Below, piece by piece: positions 7,073 to 18,200 of a stretch of DNA of 42,067 nucleotides. This DNA comes from a virus. Under the pieces are notes generated by a model. The model was not told the origin of the DNA and searched no databases. It worked only from the letters and a program-made list of their open reading frames with translations. Position 1 is the stretch's first letter. Every line of letters begins with the position of its first letter. The position numbers and the translations under genes are program-made. Location of the stretch: IMG/VR virus record IMGVR_UViG_3300030090_005473, positions 1-42,067 of that record; one strand, written 5' to 3'.

Positions 7073-8060
7073 ACACCAATATAATAAATACGAATCAGAC
7101 GACGGCGTTACTTATCCTCCGGGAACTATTCGAATTCGATTTGGTAATCAGACAGCAGGTGGTAAAGAAGCATGGGCATACCCAGCTAGTCCAAATTATA
7201 TGCATGTTCCATTATACGGAGAGAATGTTTTAGTATTTGATGCTTCATGGGGGACAAATGCTGATACACGTGATTCTGATGAAGTATATTTTTATTTGAA
7301 TCTTATTAATACACAAAATATAGTTAATAATGCAATACTACCAACATTATTTGATTCTTATAATGAAGGTAATCCATTAACACCTAGTCCAATAGTACGT
7401 CCAAATGCGGGAGAAGAAACAGAACAAATTAGTTGGGAAGAAAAAGATATATGTCATATACAACCATTTCAAGGAGATATTTTACTTCCAGACAGACATG
7501 GTAGTATATTAAGATTTTCATCAACACATTTAGAAGGCGATCAAGGCGATTACAAAGAAAAAACATTTTGGGAGGGTACTACAAAAGGAGATCCATTTAT
7601 TTCTCTTACATGTGGTGCAGATGGAGCAACATCGGGTGGTTCGCAAGATAAACATTATACAATAGAAGATCCAGATAAAGATAAGTCGTTTATATACATG
7701 ACATCAACTCAAAAATTCAAAAAGTTTGAAACGGCTCAATCTAATCTAGGAAAGGAAGTTGATCCAGTAACTGATTATCAAGATAAATCACAAGTTATTA
7801 TTGGAGCAGAAAGACTTTTATTTAACGCTAAAGAAGATCAATTAATATTAGCATCAGCTAAAGATGTTAAAGTTGCAACTCCAAATTGGGCAATGGATAT
7901 GGACGAATTTTTTACAGAAGTGAAAAAATTAGTTGATACATGTGTTAAATTGGCAGAAGGAACATATGTATATGCAACACCTGCAGGACCAACTGGTCCA
8001 TCATCTGCATTAAGTGACTTAAAAGCAATTCAATCAAAAATAGATGGAATGACACAATAG
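7023..8060 (+). CDS. 5: gp5-like baseplate hub/spike protein with OB-fold
   Basis: 345 aa. T4 gp5 sits at the tail tip, where an OB-fold domain joins the hub to the piercing spike. The N-terminus (VLKIKLAQVLETRD, YPPGTIRIRF, NVLVF) and the motif PFQGDILLPDRHGSILRFSST (about 147-167) match the OB-fold of gp5 from marine T4-like phages. There is no lysozyme domain of the T4 kind and no long VxGxxxxx beta-helix repeat, so this is a reduced hub protein. The C-terminus is Pro/Gly/Thr-rich (TPAGPTGPSS). The start at 7023 lies 50 nt inside the upstream gene in another frame; I keep it because residues 2-12 belong to the first OB strand. Confidence 0.8.
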   Translation: MSVLKIKLAQVLETRDKHQYNKYESDDGVTYPPGTIRIRFGNQTAGGKEAWAYPASPNYMHVPLYGENVLVFDASWGTNADTRDSDEVYFYLNLINTQNIVNNAILPTLFDSYNEGNPLTPSPIVRPNAGEETEQISWEEKDICHIQPFQGDILLPDRHGSILRFSSTHLEGDQGDYKEKTFWEGTTKGDPFISLTCGADGATSGGSQDKHYTIEDPDKDKSFIYMTSTQKFKKFETAQSNLGKEVDPVTDYQDKSQVIIGAERLLFNAKEDQLILASAKDVKVATPNWAMDMDEFFTEVKKLVDTCVKLAEGTYVYATPAGPTGPSSALSDLKAIQSKIDGMTQ

Positions 8061-8070
8061 GAGAATAATT

Positions 8071-8337
8071 ATGCCATTAAATTTACCAGTATTAAAAAAT
8101 GATATAAAAAAGGCATTAGATAAGCAAAAAAATAATACGGGCGATCAAGATGCAGCAATCGAAGTACTAGCAAATGATTTATCATTAGCAATTGATAAAT
8201 ATGTTAGATCTGGATTAGTAATTACAGGTGTAGTAACCAATCCAGGACAAGCTGTAGCAACTGCAGGAACTGCGGTAGCCCAAGTAGGCACAACGATTGC
8301 TCCAGGAACAGGTGCAGGAACAGGGGCAGTTACTTAA
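8071..8337 (+). CDS. small structural-operon protein with Ala/Gly/Thr-rich tail
   Basis: 88 aa. Residues 1-45 are helical and charged (LPVLKNDIKKALDKQ; AAIEVLANDLSLAIDKYV). Residues 46-88 are a low-complexity tail of Val, Ala, Gly, Thr and Pro (ending GTGAGTGAVT) that could be a glycine-rich collar or a flexible plug. A good GGAG-type ribosome site (AGGAGAAT) precedes the ATG. I recall similar proteins beside gp5 in other marine phages without known function. The position directly after the hub gene suggests a virion or tail-tip role. Confidence 0.78.
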   Translation: MPLNLPVLKNDIKKALDKQKNNTGDQDAAIEVLANDLSLAIDKYVRSGLVITGVVTNPGQAVATAGTAVAQVGTTIAPGTGAGTGAVT

Positions 8338-8356
8338 TCATTATTTGCTTATCAAG

Positions 8357-8370
8357 ATATTTATTAAAAA
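8357..8370 (+). promoter_or_regulatory. candidate late promoter 2
   Basis: ATATTTATTAAAAA, 11 nt before the ATG at 8382 and followed by the GGG leader signal. This copy has the shorter TTATTAAA form, shared with the copy before 20092. Confidence 0.48.
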
Positions 8371-8381
8371 GGGAAAAACTA

Positions 8382-8822
8382 ATGGAATCAAAATCATTTG
8401 TAAAGTTATTACGTAAAATTATTAGGGAAGAAGTTAGTAGAGCTGTAAAGCAAGTATTAACAGAATCTAATACAAATCAAGTTACTGATAATATATCATT
8501 GACAGAAATGTCTGCGGAACCAATGCCGAGAAGATCACGTACTAAAAAGAAATATACAAAAAATCCAATGTTAAATGATTTATTAAATGAAACAGCAGCT
8601 ACACCTGCTACTCAAGAATTAACAGATTATAGTACAATGAATTTTAGATCAGAAATGGCAGAAGCATTTGGAATGCAAAGAGGACCTCGAGCATTAGCAA
8701 CAACAGATGTACATGGAAAGCCAATTAATATGTCTAATGAAAAAGTTGCAAAGACAGTTGATTTGATGACAAAAGATTATTCAGCATTAATGAAAGCGAT
8801 AGATAAAAAGAAAGGCAAATAA
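8382..8822 (+). CDS. structural-operon protein with targeting-like N-terminus
   Basis: 146 aa. The N-terminus is an amphipathic basic helix (SFVKLLRKIIREEVSRAVKQVLTE) ending in LTE at residues 26-28, similar in style to the N-terminus of the gene at 36848. Two further (L/I)xE-type triplets occur (SLTE near 42, LLNE near 67), sites a T4-type prohead protease could cut. The middle is Arg/Lys-rich (PRRSRTKKKYTKN) and the C-terminus helical and basic. No family recognised. It lies between the gp5-like and gp25-like genes, 3 nt before the latter. Either a baseplate accessory or a protein packaged in the head; I lean to neither. Confidence 0.76.
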   Translation: MESKSFVKLLRKIIREEVSRAVKQVLTESNTNQVTDNISLTEMSAEPMPRRSRTKKKYTKNPMLNDLLNETAATPATQELTDYSTMNFRSEMAEAFGMQRGPRALATTDVHGKPINMSNEKVAKTVDLMTKDYSALMKAIDKKKGK

Positions 8823-8825
8823 TAA

Positions 8826-9455
8826 ATGGCAAGACCGGTATATCAATATCAAGTATTAAATGACGGTAGTAGTCAGAGAATTGGTGTTAAATTACCATTT
8901 AATGTCGGTGCACAAGGTAAACCATATATGGCTAATTATGCATCAGGTTCAGCAAATGGTAAAGGTGTATTTGTATCATCTTATTCAACACGTGAACAAG
9001 CTGTTTCTAATCTTCTTAATTTAATACTAACTGAAAAGGGTGAAAGATATATGCAGCCTGAATTTGGAACAAATATACGTACAGTATTATTTGATAACAA
9101 TACGGTCCAAATCAGAAAAAAATTAAAAGATACTATAGCACAAGATATTGCATATTGGTTGCCATATATTAAATTACGAGGAATAGGAGTTGATTCAGAT
9201 GTTATTGGTCATACGATAAATATACGTTTGGTATGTGAAATTACTACCATTGGAGCAAATGTAGTGATAAATGTATTAGCCACAGAAAACACATTTACCG
9301 CGGCAGAAGTACCTATAACTACAGCAGAAGAACAATTAGTTCAAGTTGGTCAATTTGATGCTGATACAGCATTTGAATTAGGAACACAACAATTCAATAG
9401 TGTACCAGAAGTTGTAGGAAGCGGAACAGGTGGTAGTGCTGGGGGTGGATATTAA
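8826..9455 (+). CDS. 25: gp25-like baseplate wedge protein
   Basis: 209 aa. gp25 is part of the baseplate wedge/sheath-initiating core conserved in contractile injection systems. The family signature is clear: NLLNLILTEKGERYMQPEFGTNIRTVLF (about 61-88), then IAQDIAYWLPYIKLRGIGV and the INIRLVCEI strand. The N-terminal 50 residues are an added Tyr/Gly-rich segment, and a C-terminal tail of about 40 residues ends in a Gly/Ser stretch. T4 gp25 is 132 aa, so this version is longer at both ends. It is followed by gp6, the usual partner order. Confidence 0.88.
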   Translation: MARPVYQYQVLNDGSSQRIGVKLPFNVGAQGKPYMANYASGSANGKGVFVSSYSTREQAVSNLLNLILTEKGERYMQPEFGTNIRTVLFDNNTVQIRKKLKDTIAQDIAYWLPYIKLRGIGVDSDVIGHTINIRLVCEITTIGANVVINVLATENTFTAAEVPITTAEEQLVQVGQFDADTAFELGTQQFNSVPEVVGSGTGGSAGGGY

Positions 9456-9468
9456 ATAGGGTAATAGC

Positions 9469-11319
9469 ATGACAATGATTAAAAAAGAAGTTAAATATTT
9501 GAATAAAGATTTTGCACAATTTAGACAAAATCTAATAAACTTCACAAAACAATATTTTCCAAATACATACCAAGATTTTAATGAATCATCTCCCGGTATG
9601 ATGTTTATGGAAATGGCATCATATGTAGGTGATGTACTTTCATATTATACAGATACTTCTTTTCGAGAATCATTATTATCAACAGCAGAAGAATCTGCAA
9701 ATGTACTTATGTTGTCTCAATTATTTGGATACAAGCCAAGATTAAATGCTCCGGCAACATGTAAGTTAGATGTATTCCAATTAGTTCCTGCAATTAATTC
9801 TGGAGCTGATGCAACACCTGATATGAGATTTGCAGTAACTATAGAGACTAATATGGAGGTTGAAACAGAATCAGGTATCAAGTTTCATACAGAAGGTCCA
9901 ATTGATTTTAATAATGATCCAGAAATAACTGTTTATGAAATTGATAATTCAGGTAATGTTGCAAGATATCTTCTAAAAAAGACAATAGATGTAGTATCAG
10001 GAACAGTAAAAGAAAAGAATTTTGATTTTGGAGATCCATTACCATATGATAAAATTATTTTACCTGAAGATAATGTTATTGATATAATGAGTGTTGTTGA
10101 TAGTAGAGGACATAAATGGTCGGAGGTAGATTATTTAGCACAAGATACAGTATTTGAAGATATTCCAAATATACCATTTAATGATCCAGAACTATCTCAG
10201 TTTAAATCAACAGTGCCATATATATTAAAACTTAAAAGAACGCCGAGAAGATTTGTAACAAGAGTAAGAGATGATAAACAAGTTGAATTACAATTTGGTT
10301 CAGGTATATCATCAGATGCAGATGAAGAAATTATTCCAAATCCTAAAAATGTTGGCCATGGATTAGAATATTTAAGACGTACTACAACTAGTAATATTGA
10401 CCCAACAAACTTTTTATATACTAGTACATATGGATTAGTTCCATCTAATACTACAATAAGTGTAAAATATTCATACGGAGGATCGATTGAAGAAAATGTA
10501 GGCGTTGGAGAAATTGTAGATATTGTAAAAATAGAATATGGACCTGACATCCATGGAGTTGGATTAGATGATACATTCATGACAGTAGCTGTTACAAATC
10601 CAGAACCATCAACTGGTGGTCAAGGACGACAAAATTTAGATGAAATTCGTCAAAATGCTATTTCAACATTTGCTGCTCAAAACAGAGCAATTACAAGAGA
10701 AGATTATATTGCTAGATGTTATGCAATGCCAACTAGATATGGAGCAGTTGCAAAAGCATTTATTATAGGCGATACACAACAAAATACTGCGGATACAACA
10801 TATCCAAGAGAAACTATAGAAAATCCATTAGCATTAAATTTATATACATTAGGTTATAATAATAGTGGACATTTTATTGAACTTAATCAAGCATTAAAAG
10901 AAAATTTGAGAACATACTTATCAAATTATAGAATGTTAACAGATGCGATTAGTATTAAAAAAGCTCATATTATTAACATAGGTATTGAATTTGAAGTTAT
11001 ACCAAAGCCTAGATTTAATTCTAATGAAGTTATATTACGATGTATTGATAGATTAAAAACATTATTTCATTCAGATAGAATGCAAATTAATGCTCCAATT
11101 AATATAGCATCAGTTATATCTGATTTAGATCGATTAGAAGGTGTTGAAAGTATTCCAGATTTAAAGGTTGTTAATTTAGCTGGCGGACTTTATTCTCCAA
11201 ATCAATACATTATTTCAAAAGCAATTAAAAATAATATTTTGTATCCGTCATTAGATCCTAGTATATTTGAAGTTAAATATCCTAATAGAGATATTGAAGG
11301 AAGGGCAGTAAAACCATAA
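9469..11319 (+). CDS. 6: gp6-like baseplate wedge protein (baseplate J type)
   Basis: 616 aa. gp6 forms the ring that ties wedges together and moves when the baseplate opens. The N-terminus KKEVKYLNKDFAQFRQNLINFTKQYFPNTY, then MFMEMASYVGDVLSYYTDTSFRESLL (45-70), is the diagnostic gp6 start. The core has REDYIARCYAMPTRYGAVAKAF (about 405-426) and the C-terminal INIGIEFEV and INIASVISDLDRLEGVESIPDLKVVNL typical of baseplate J-like proteins. Length is close to T4 gp6 (660 aa). Leader AATAGGGTAATAGC puts GGG 7 nt before ATG. Confidence 0.92.
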   Translation: MTMIKKEVKYLNKDFAQFRQNLINFTKQYFPNTYQDFNESSPGMMFMEMASYVGDVLSYYTDTSFRESLLSTAEESANVLMLSQLFGYKPRLNAPATCKLDVFQLVPAINSGADATPDMRFAVTIETNMEVETESGIKFHTEGPIDFNNDPEITVYEIDNSGNVARYLLKKTIDVVSGTVKEKNFDFGDPLPYDKIILPEDNVIDIMSVVDSRGHKWSEVDYLAQDTVFEDIPNIPFNDPELSQFKSTVPYILKLKRTPRRFVTRVRDDKQVELQFGSGISSDADEEIIPNPKNVGHGLEYLRRTTTSNIDPTNFLYTSTYGLVPSNTTISVKYSYGGSIEENVGVGEIVDIVKIEYGPDIHGVGLDDTFMTVAVTNPEPSTGGQGRQNLDEIRQNAISTFAAQNRAITREDYIARCYAMPTRYGAVAKAFIIGDTQQNTADTTYPRETIENPLALNLYTLGYNNSGHFIELNQALKENLRTYLSNYRMLTDAISIKKAHIINIGIEFEVIPKPRFNSNEVILRCIDRLKTLFHSDRMQINAPINIASVISDLDRLEGVESIPDLKVVNLAGGLYSPNQYIISKAIKNNILYPSLDPSIFEVKYPNRDIEGRAVKP

Positions 11320-11329
11320 GGGATAAGAT

Positions 11330-12499
11330 ATGTATAGAGTTTATTACGCAGAAAGAGATACAACATTATATGAAAGACATCCAGAACAAAATACTGGTAT
11401 AGATCAAATATTAGATCTAGAAAAAATTGCATCTAGTTCTAGAATGAGCGGTGTCATTCAAAAACATACTACCAATACAAGAATACTTCTTGATTTTGGC
11501 TCTGAAATTAATAGACTAAAACAATCCATAGCAGATGGAGAAATACCTGCATTATCAAATCAAAATATAACATCAGCTTCTGTATTTTTATCTTTAAAAA
11601 CAACAGATGCTAATGATTTACTTACAACATATTCTATAGAAGCATATCCTATATCTGAATCATGGGATAATGGAAATGGAAGATTCGATAATACACCTAA
11701 AACAAAAATAGGATCTTCATGGTTTAATAGATCAGGAGATGCTGTAGCACAAACCGGTATTGCATGGAATATAGCCGATGCTGCTAGTAGTGGATCTTCA
11801 ATAGGTGTCAAAGAAAAATTAGGTGGCGGAACATGGATAACAGGTTCAGGTTATGAAGCGAGTCAATCATTTCAAAATGAATCACCAGATGTAAGAATGG
11901 ATGTTACAGATATAGTAAAAAAATGGACAGATGAAACAATAACAAATAATGGATTCATAGTTAAACGTCCATATGCAGATGAAATAGATGGTGAAGTAAG
12001 AGGTTCGATAAAGTTCTTTGGTAGAGAATCTCATACAATATTTGTTCCAAGATTAGAAGTATGTTGGGACGATAGTAGTAGACCAAATTCTGGAAGTGCT
12101 GTTACATCTAGTTTATTTGTTCCTTATTTCAAAAATATTAAAGCAGAATATAGGCCACATGAAATTGCAAGATTTAGAATCGGATGTCGTCCAGAGTTTC
12201 CGAGTAGAACATATCAGACAACATCATTTTATATAACAAATAATTTATTACCATTATCTAGTTCTTATCAAATTTATGATGAGATAACAAATGATATTAT
12301 TATAAAAGATGATTCAATAGGTTCTGGTAAAACATGGAATGATTCGAAAACAAAAATATCAACAGATTCTGATGGAAGTTATTTTGATATAAGAATGGAT
12401 TCATTCATGCCAGAAAGATATTATAAAATAAAGTTAACATGTAGAAGAGCAAACGATATACAAACGTTTGATGACTACTATTTCAAAGTGGTGAGATAA
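11330..12499 (+). CDS. virion protein with DNRLRE-like domain
   Basis: 389 aa. Residues about 1-215 resemble the DNRLRE domain, a beta-sandwich found in cell-surface proteins: LYERHPEQNTG near the start, a beta-strand run SASVFLSL, then ESWDNGNGRFDNTP with SSWFNRSGDA and GIAWN (109-150), and DVTDIVKKWTDE...NNGFIVK (191-211). The C-terminal part is beta-rich with a DDYYFKVVR ending, perhaps an Ig-like or fibre-attachment domain. It directly follows gp6 in the place where T4 has gp7/gp8, but I see no likeness to those. Likely role: baseplate-peripheral or adhesin-connecting protein. Confidence 0.82.
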   Translation: MYRVYYAERDTTLYERHPEQNTGIDQILDLEKIASSSRMSGVIQKHTTNTRILLDFGSEINRLKQSIADGEIPALSNQNITSASVFLSLKTTDANDLLTTYSIEAYPISESWDNGNGRFDNTPKTKIGSSWFNRSGDAVAQTGIAWNIADAASSGSSIGVKEKLGGGTWITGSGYEASQSFQNESPDVRMDVTDIVKKWTDETITNNGFIVKRPYADEIDGEVRGSIKFFGRESHTIFVPRLEVCWDDSSRPNSGSAVTSSLFVPYFKNIKAEYRPHEIARFRIGCRPEFPSRTYQTTSFYITNNLLPLSSSYQIYDEITNDIIIKDDSIGSGKTWNDSKTKISTDSDGSYFDIRMDSFMPERYYKIKLTCRRANDIQTFDDYYFKVVR

Positions 12500-12500
12500 A

Positions 12501-15203
12501 ATGGCAGAATCAGATATCAGAGGCAATAATAGATTTACGCAAAGACGAACTCCCGAACAGACAGAACCAAATGCAAATGACATTCTGTTAAGAATAATGA
12601 GAGAAGAGTTTCCGGATGATAGATTTTATTCTCAAAATTCATTAGGACCAAGACCTAGACAAAATCGTGAAGGACAAATATCTGCAGAAGAGCGAGAAAG
12701 AATACGTAATTTACCACAAGCTAATCGTAATGATGAAAATGTAATAGTATCATCGACTGAAGTAAATAGGTATGAATCATATAAATTAGAAAAATCTTAT
12801 CCAACATTAGATGAAGATGCATTGGATGACTTGATAGACGAAGAATGGGAGTTCTTTGAAGATCCAGAAGATGAACCAATTGTTCCAGATGTTCCTGCAG
12901 GACCTACAGGATTATTTTTAGTTAATGCAGAAAAAGATTTACAAGACTTTCATAGTTTATATATAGCTGATGGTCCACAAACTATAGATGAATCAAGCGA
13001 AAATATAACAGATACAGTATTCTGTGTATTTTATATTCAAGATGGAGTAGCATATGCAATACCAACATATAAAACATTAGAAGTAATGTTGGTTGAGCGA
13101 GGCAAGACATATGCAGACATATCAGAAGCAACTCCAGAACAAATAAAAGATTTTGATTTATTACTTGATGGTAATTTTAGTGGTGATGATGATTATGATA
13201 GCGAAGAACCAGATCGAGACGAACAAGATGATGATATGACTCCTTATGATGAGTTTATTGAAAGATCAATGCCAGTTCGAGATAGTGATTGGAATTATGA
13301 AATTAGATTTAGAAGTGGGTATTTACCTAAAGCTCCTTTTGTAAGAGATCCAGGCGATTATATTAAAGCTGATACACAACAAGGATTGAATCCTGAAGAA
13401 CAAGAATTATATGCTCAGTTTGATCCAGATGATTTATATTATAATCAAGTATTTCAAAAACAAACTGAAAAAGAACGTTTACGAGAAAAATTTGAAGGAA
13501 AGTTTGTTGTAGCAGATTGGCCAGCACCTGAATATATTGATGCAGAAGCAGATAGTGCACCACAAACAAGAACAGATGATGCTGGAGAGAATGTTCGTAT
13601 AATGGTATGTGGTCATTGGAAACAAGTTGTAGACGTAGGAGTATTTAAGTTATTTGCATATCTAAACGATATTAATATCGCTAATTTTGATTCAGGTGCA
13701 GGAGGAGGCTTAGGTTCTAATGATTCAAGATATGGAGAATTTGGTCTTATTCAATTATTAATAGACGGCGGCGGTATGAAAGTAATAACACCGGGAGGTG
13801 CTAGACCTGATAGAAATGATGTACAATCTGGTAATTCGGACATACGACAAGGTAATGAACCATTATGGAATGCATTTCCGCATATTGTTGATGTTGATGA
13901 ATTTAATGATATATCAGGTGTCGATTTAGCAGAATATAGAGCATACTTAAACAATTATAGTAATGGTGGTAAGCCATTTGATATAAAAGAATTAGCGCCA
14001 TATGAACCAAAAGGGTCTTTAAAGTATTACAATAGAGATTATTTTGATGTGTTAGTAAGAGAAGCAATTGCACAAGCAGAGATAGATGCTGTTAAAGATC
14101 AAATATTTGAAATATGGCCAGAAGTTTCAGCATTAGCAACTAGTGTTAAAAATGAATTTGATGCATTGCCATTAAATTATACAGAATATCTTAATAAAGA
14201 ATTAGGTGATAAAAGTCCATTATTTAAACTTTGGATAAGTAATAAAGGTGATTGGAAGTTTGTAAAAAAGAAAGGTAAAAAACGAATTAAAGTAAAACAA
14301 AGTCAAAGAAAGTTATTTAAGGTATGTGCAAAACAAATAAGAATAAAAACAAATCTTAAAGAAAAAGAAGAAAAGGATCTTGTTAAAAAATATAAATGGA
14401 TGAAAACAGTCCATCGTGATAAGTTTGCTGGATGGTTAAGTAATGAAGGAACAACAGCATTAGGTGTTGCAACAGGAGCCGGCGTAGTAATTGCAACGGG
14501 TTTTGCAACTGCAGCTCAAACAGGATTAGCATTGAGTCAAGCAGGAGGATTTGGATCTGGATTAGCAGCTGCATTAAGTGGAGGTAATCCTGCATTTTCA
14601 GCAATATATGCTAATCCAATTGTATTATATGCAGGAGCGGCAGTAGCATTGTTTATTTTAATAGATAAATTAGTAGGAGAAGTTGAGGCAAATAAATATG
14701 ATCTTCCGCCATGGAGATTTATGAGAGAAAAGGGTTATTTGAATTCATGTATATTCAATGAAATTTCTGGTACTGTTGAAGGATTCAAACAAGCATGTGC
14801 ATTAATTGATCAAATATTACCTGCAGTAAAATCTGATGTTGAAGAAATATATTCAGAATTAGGAAGACTCGAACAAGACTTATTGAATGCAGATTCTGTA
14901 GAAGAATTTCAAGCTGTGTATGAACAAATAATTAATCTTCAAGGATTTCTAGAAAACTTAAATGAGAATGGCATGTTTGCACAAGCATTACAGTGTAGAA
15001 TAGAAATAGATAATTATGTTATCGATCAATTAAAACGACAATATAATGCAATTCAATATTTACGTAAAAAGGTACATAAAAAAATAGGAAATAAAAAGAA
15101 ATTTGCTTTAGTATGGCCAAAAGGACCTAGACAGATATTAAACAAATATGTTCCAGGTTTAGAGTTCGATAATTTTCAACCAAAGGGAGCAAAAAAGCTT
15201 TAA
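12501..15203 (+). CDS. large structural protein with hydrophobic helices
   Basis: 900 aa, no family recognised. Order of regions: charged, low-complexity N-terminus (1-110); very acidic segment (about 225-255, many Asp/Glu); globular middle with VMVCGHWKQVVDVGVF-like core (about 365-385) and Gly-rich turns; basic stretch rich in Lys (about 590-640). Two hydrophobic Gly/Ala-rich segments follow (about 650-690, TALGVATGAGVVIATGF; about 700-723, PIVLYAGAAVALFILIDKLV), then a helical coiled-coil C-terminus (760-880). The hydrophobic segments are odd for a baseplate protein and could enter the host membrane during injection. The start is 1 nt after the previous stop. It may occupy the place of gp7 or gp8, but that is guesswork. 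Confidence 0.8.
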   Translation: MAESDIRGNNRFTQRRTPEQTEPNANDILLRIMREEFPDDRFYSQNSLGPRPRQNREGQISAEERERIRNLPQANRNDENVIVSSTEVNRYESYKLEKSYPTLDEDALDDLIDEEWEFFEDPEDEPIVPDVPAGPTGLFLVNAEKDLQDFHSLYIADGPQTIDESSENITDTVFCVFYIQDGVAYAIPTYKTLEVMLVERGKTYADISEATPEQIKDFDLLLDGNFSGDDDYDSEEPDRDEQDDDMTPYDEFIERSMPVRDSDWNYEIRFRSGYLPKAPFVRDPGDYIKADTQQGLNPEEQELYAQFDPDDLYYNQVFQKQTEKERLREKFEGKFVVADWPAPEYIDAEADSAPQTRTDDAGENVRIMVCGHWKQVVDVGVFKLFAYLNDINIANFDSGAGGGLGSNDSRYGEFGLIQLLIDGGGMKVITPGGARPDRNDVQSGNSDIRQGNEPLWNAFPHIVDVDEFNDISGVDLAEYRAYLNNYSNGGKPFDIKELAPYEPKGSLKYYNRDYFDVLVREAIAQAEIDAVKDQIFEIWPEVSALATSVKNEFDALPLNYTEYLNKELGDKSPLFKLWISNKGDWKFVKKKGKKRIKVKQSQRKLFKVCAKQIRIKTNLKEKEEKDLVKKYKWMKTVHRDKFAGWLSNEGTTALGVATGAGVVIATGFATAAQTGLALSQAGGFGSGLAAALSGGNPAFSAIYANPIVLYAGAAVALFILIDKLVGEVEANKYDLPPWRFMREKGYLNSCIFNEISGTVEGFKQACALIDQILPAVKSDVEEIYSELGRLEQDLLNADSVEEFQAVYEQIINLQGFLENLNENGMFAQALQCRIEIDNYVIDQLKRQYNAIQYLRKKVHKKIGNKKKFALVWPKGPRQILNKYVPGLEFDNFQPKGAKKL

Positions 15204-15214
15204 AGGTATAATAA

Positions 15215-18200
15215 ATGGCGTTAGAAAGATTTTCAAATATAGAAGAGATTAATGAAGTAAAAGGTAAACTTCAAGGTATCTATTGGAAGGCTGAAGATGT
15301 TGACCAATTAAAGCTCGATATGTCTGAAGTTAAGCCGGAAAAACGTCCGGTAGTAGAGATTCAGTTATACACTATTGATGGTACAAATACATATGTTGGT
15401 GGTGGCGTTATTGATGATTTCGAAATACTTAAAGATAAAATTTATATTAACTACGGTAAGGCATGTCAATCTATCGGTGTTGAACGTGGAAGATTTGAAG
15501 TAGTTGTTAATATATATAAAAATTTATTAGGATCTGAAGATTCGCCTGATTTATATCTAAAAGGTATAAGTCCAGATCGTAGAGAACTTTGGATTCAAGC
15601 TGATCCGGAAGCTGATTTAGATGTTGATCGATATCTCGAAGGTGTTGAAGATGGCGAAACTACAGAAGTATTATTCCAACATGATAAACATGGTAATATT
15701 GTTAAAGATAAAGAAGATAATCCACAGATTGAAGCAACAACAATAGAACCTTTATCAGAAGATATTTTTCTTAATTTTGGAGAAAATAAACTTTATAAAA
15801 TTATTAATCAAAAAGAATGGAATGCTGAAGATGACTTTGTTGCAAGAATGTACAAAGAAATGCCAGCGGATATTAATGTTAAAGATAAATGTTGGGTTGT
15901 TGAACTTTTAGCTGATTCATATGTTGATAATATAATATTAGAAGGTCCAGGAGCAACGGATCAAGAATTAAATAAATTATTAGGACCTAATTTTGATATT
16001 GATCCAATTGGTGGTACAGTATCAGAAACAGATTTTAAGAATTGGAATGATTTATTAGATGCAGGTGTATCTACTTCACAACAAATTGTAGATAGAATAT
16101 TTTCTGGCTCATTAGGAACTAATCTAAAAATTGATTATTCTGGATTCCAAAATTTTATTCATTTCTCTTCAGCCGAAGAACGTGTAAATAATTTTATATA
16201 TAAATTACAAAAATTAGAATTTTATGATGCACGATTAGCAACATTAAATTCAGCTACTGCAGATGCTGGTGGCGGTGTTGCAGATAATATACAAACAACT
16301 ACAAAACGAAAAGATGCATTAATTGGTACATTTGATGGATTTGAAAGATGGTTATATTATGAACCTACATCTTCGATATTTACTCATCATGAAAGTGTTT
16401 ATAATGACAATAATAATAAAGTAGGAGTATATCGTGCAGATGGTGGATTTATAGGAGCAGCTCCATATAGAATACCATCATATCCTAAATATATTGAAGA
16501 TGGCAATTATGTATTACATCCAACAACACACCATTTAGTAACAAGTTGGTCTGCAGGAGTGTTAGCAACTGCATCATTATATGATTCTGAAAATAATGAA
16601 TCTTTAGCAAAAACAATACCAGAACATATTAGATTAGATGAATCGAATGATCAATATACAGTATTTGTTAATATGATTGGTCAACATTTTGATATTTTAT
16701 ATTCTTATATTGATAATTTAACTAGAGTATATAAACCTGAAGAACATCCTAAGTTAGGTCAAAATAAAGATGTAATATATCAAGTAGCTCAATCGTTAGG
16801 TTGGAAATTACAAAATGGTAATCAGGCCGAGGCTCTTTGGAAATACAAATTAGGTCTTGATACTGGTTCGGTATATCAATCAACTGGATCATTATTTACT
16901 AAATCGAATGAAGATATAACAACAGAGGTTTGGAGACGAATAGTTAATAATTTACCTTTCTTACTTAAAACTAAAGGTACTGCAAGGTCGATCAAAGCGT
17001 TAATGAATACATATGGTATTCCTCAGACTTTATTAAGTATTAGAGAATATGGCGGTCCTAAAGTTGAAGAAGAAACACCATTATTAATCGAAGATAGATT
17101 TAATTATGCATTAGAATTTAATAAAAATGGGAACAGTATTCAATATGCAAGAACATTTAATTCTGCATCAATAACAATATCAAATAATCCTACAAGAACA
17201 TGGGGTGTAACTACAGAAGATAACTTTACAATCGATTTGACTGGTACTGGATTAACTAATGATCAGGTGTTAGCAAGACCAGCCGATACAATTGAATTAA
17301 GATTTAGGCCAGCACGAACAGGTTCATCTGCTAAAGAAATATTGTTAAGTAATGTGCATTCTACATTAAATGAAGGTTATTGGAATTTAGGTTTTGAAGG
17401 TTCGCCTACATCAATTTCTGGTAGTGATAAATATGCTAGATTATATTTTGAAATGCAAACTGGTTTCGAAACTGGCGAAACTGGAGGTGCTCGTGTTAAT
17501 GCTAATCGAGGTGGTGGAGGTGGAGGTGTACCTACCGGTGGTGATAGTACTAATGGTATTGTAAAAGTAACAACTGCTTATCTTCCATTATTCGATGGTA
17601 ATTTTTGGAATATGCGATTGTATACAGAATTTCCATTTGTAACAGGTTCGGTCGCAGAAAGTACACCTAGAATTTTTATAGAATGTCAACAAGCATCAGA
17701 TTATATAACAGATAAAATAATTCATAGAGCATCTGCATCATTATGGCCTGGAACGGCATCGAATGCAGAACATGGAACAGCATTGAATAGATGGACATTT
17801 GCAAATCATCCAGATAGTGGATCGAGAATAGTTATAGGCGGTAAACCTAGTAGTGTTTCATCAACAAATGTATTCCGTGGAATAAAGACCACTTCTCAAA
17901 CAACACAGATTAGATTCTCAGGATCAATGCAAGAATATAGAGAATGGATGGAGGTGTTAGATGAAGAAACATTTGGATTGCATACTACAAATCCTACATC
18001 ATATGTATCAAGATTATCTCCTACATCTTCGTTTGATACATTAATAAGACATTATCCATTTGGAACAGACTTAAATGCCATTGATATTTCAGTTGGTGGT
18101 ACTGGTGGTAATTTCTTTATTACATCAAGTCATCCAAATAGATCGATTTTAGATTTTTCTGAACCATTTAATCAAACTAATATTAATTCTTCATTTGCAA

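Noticed and set aside
12501-15203. Tape-measure protein, because of length and hydrophobic helices
   Set aside because: It has large acidic and globular parts and lies directly after gp6 and the DNRLRE protein. T4 tape measure belongs with hub genes 27/48/54, which are absent here.
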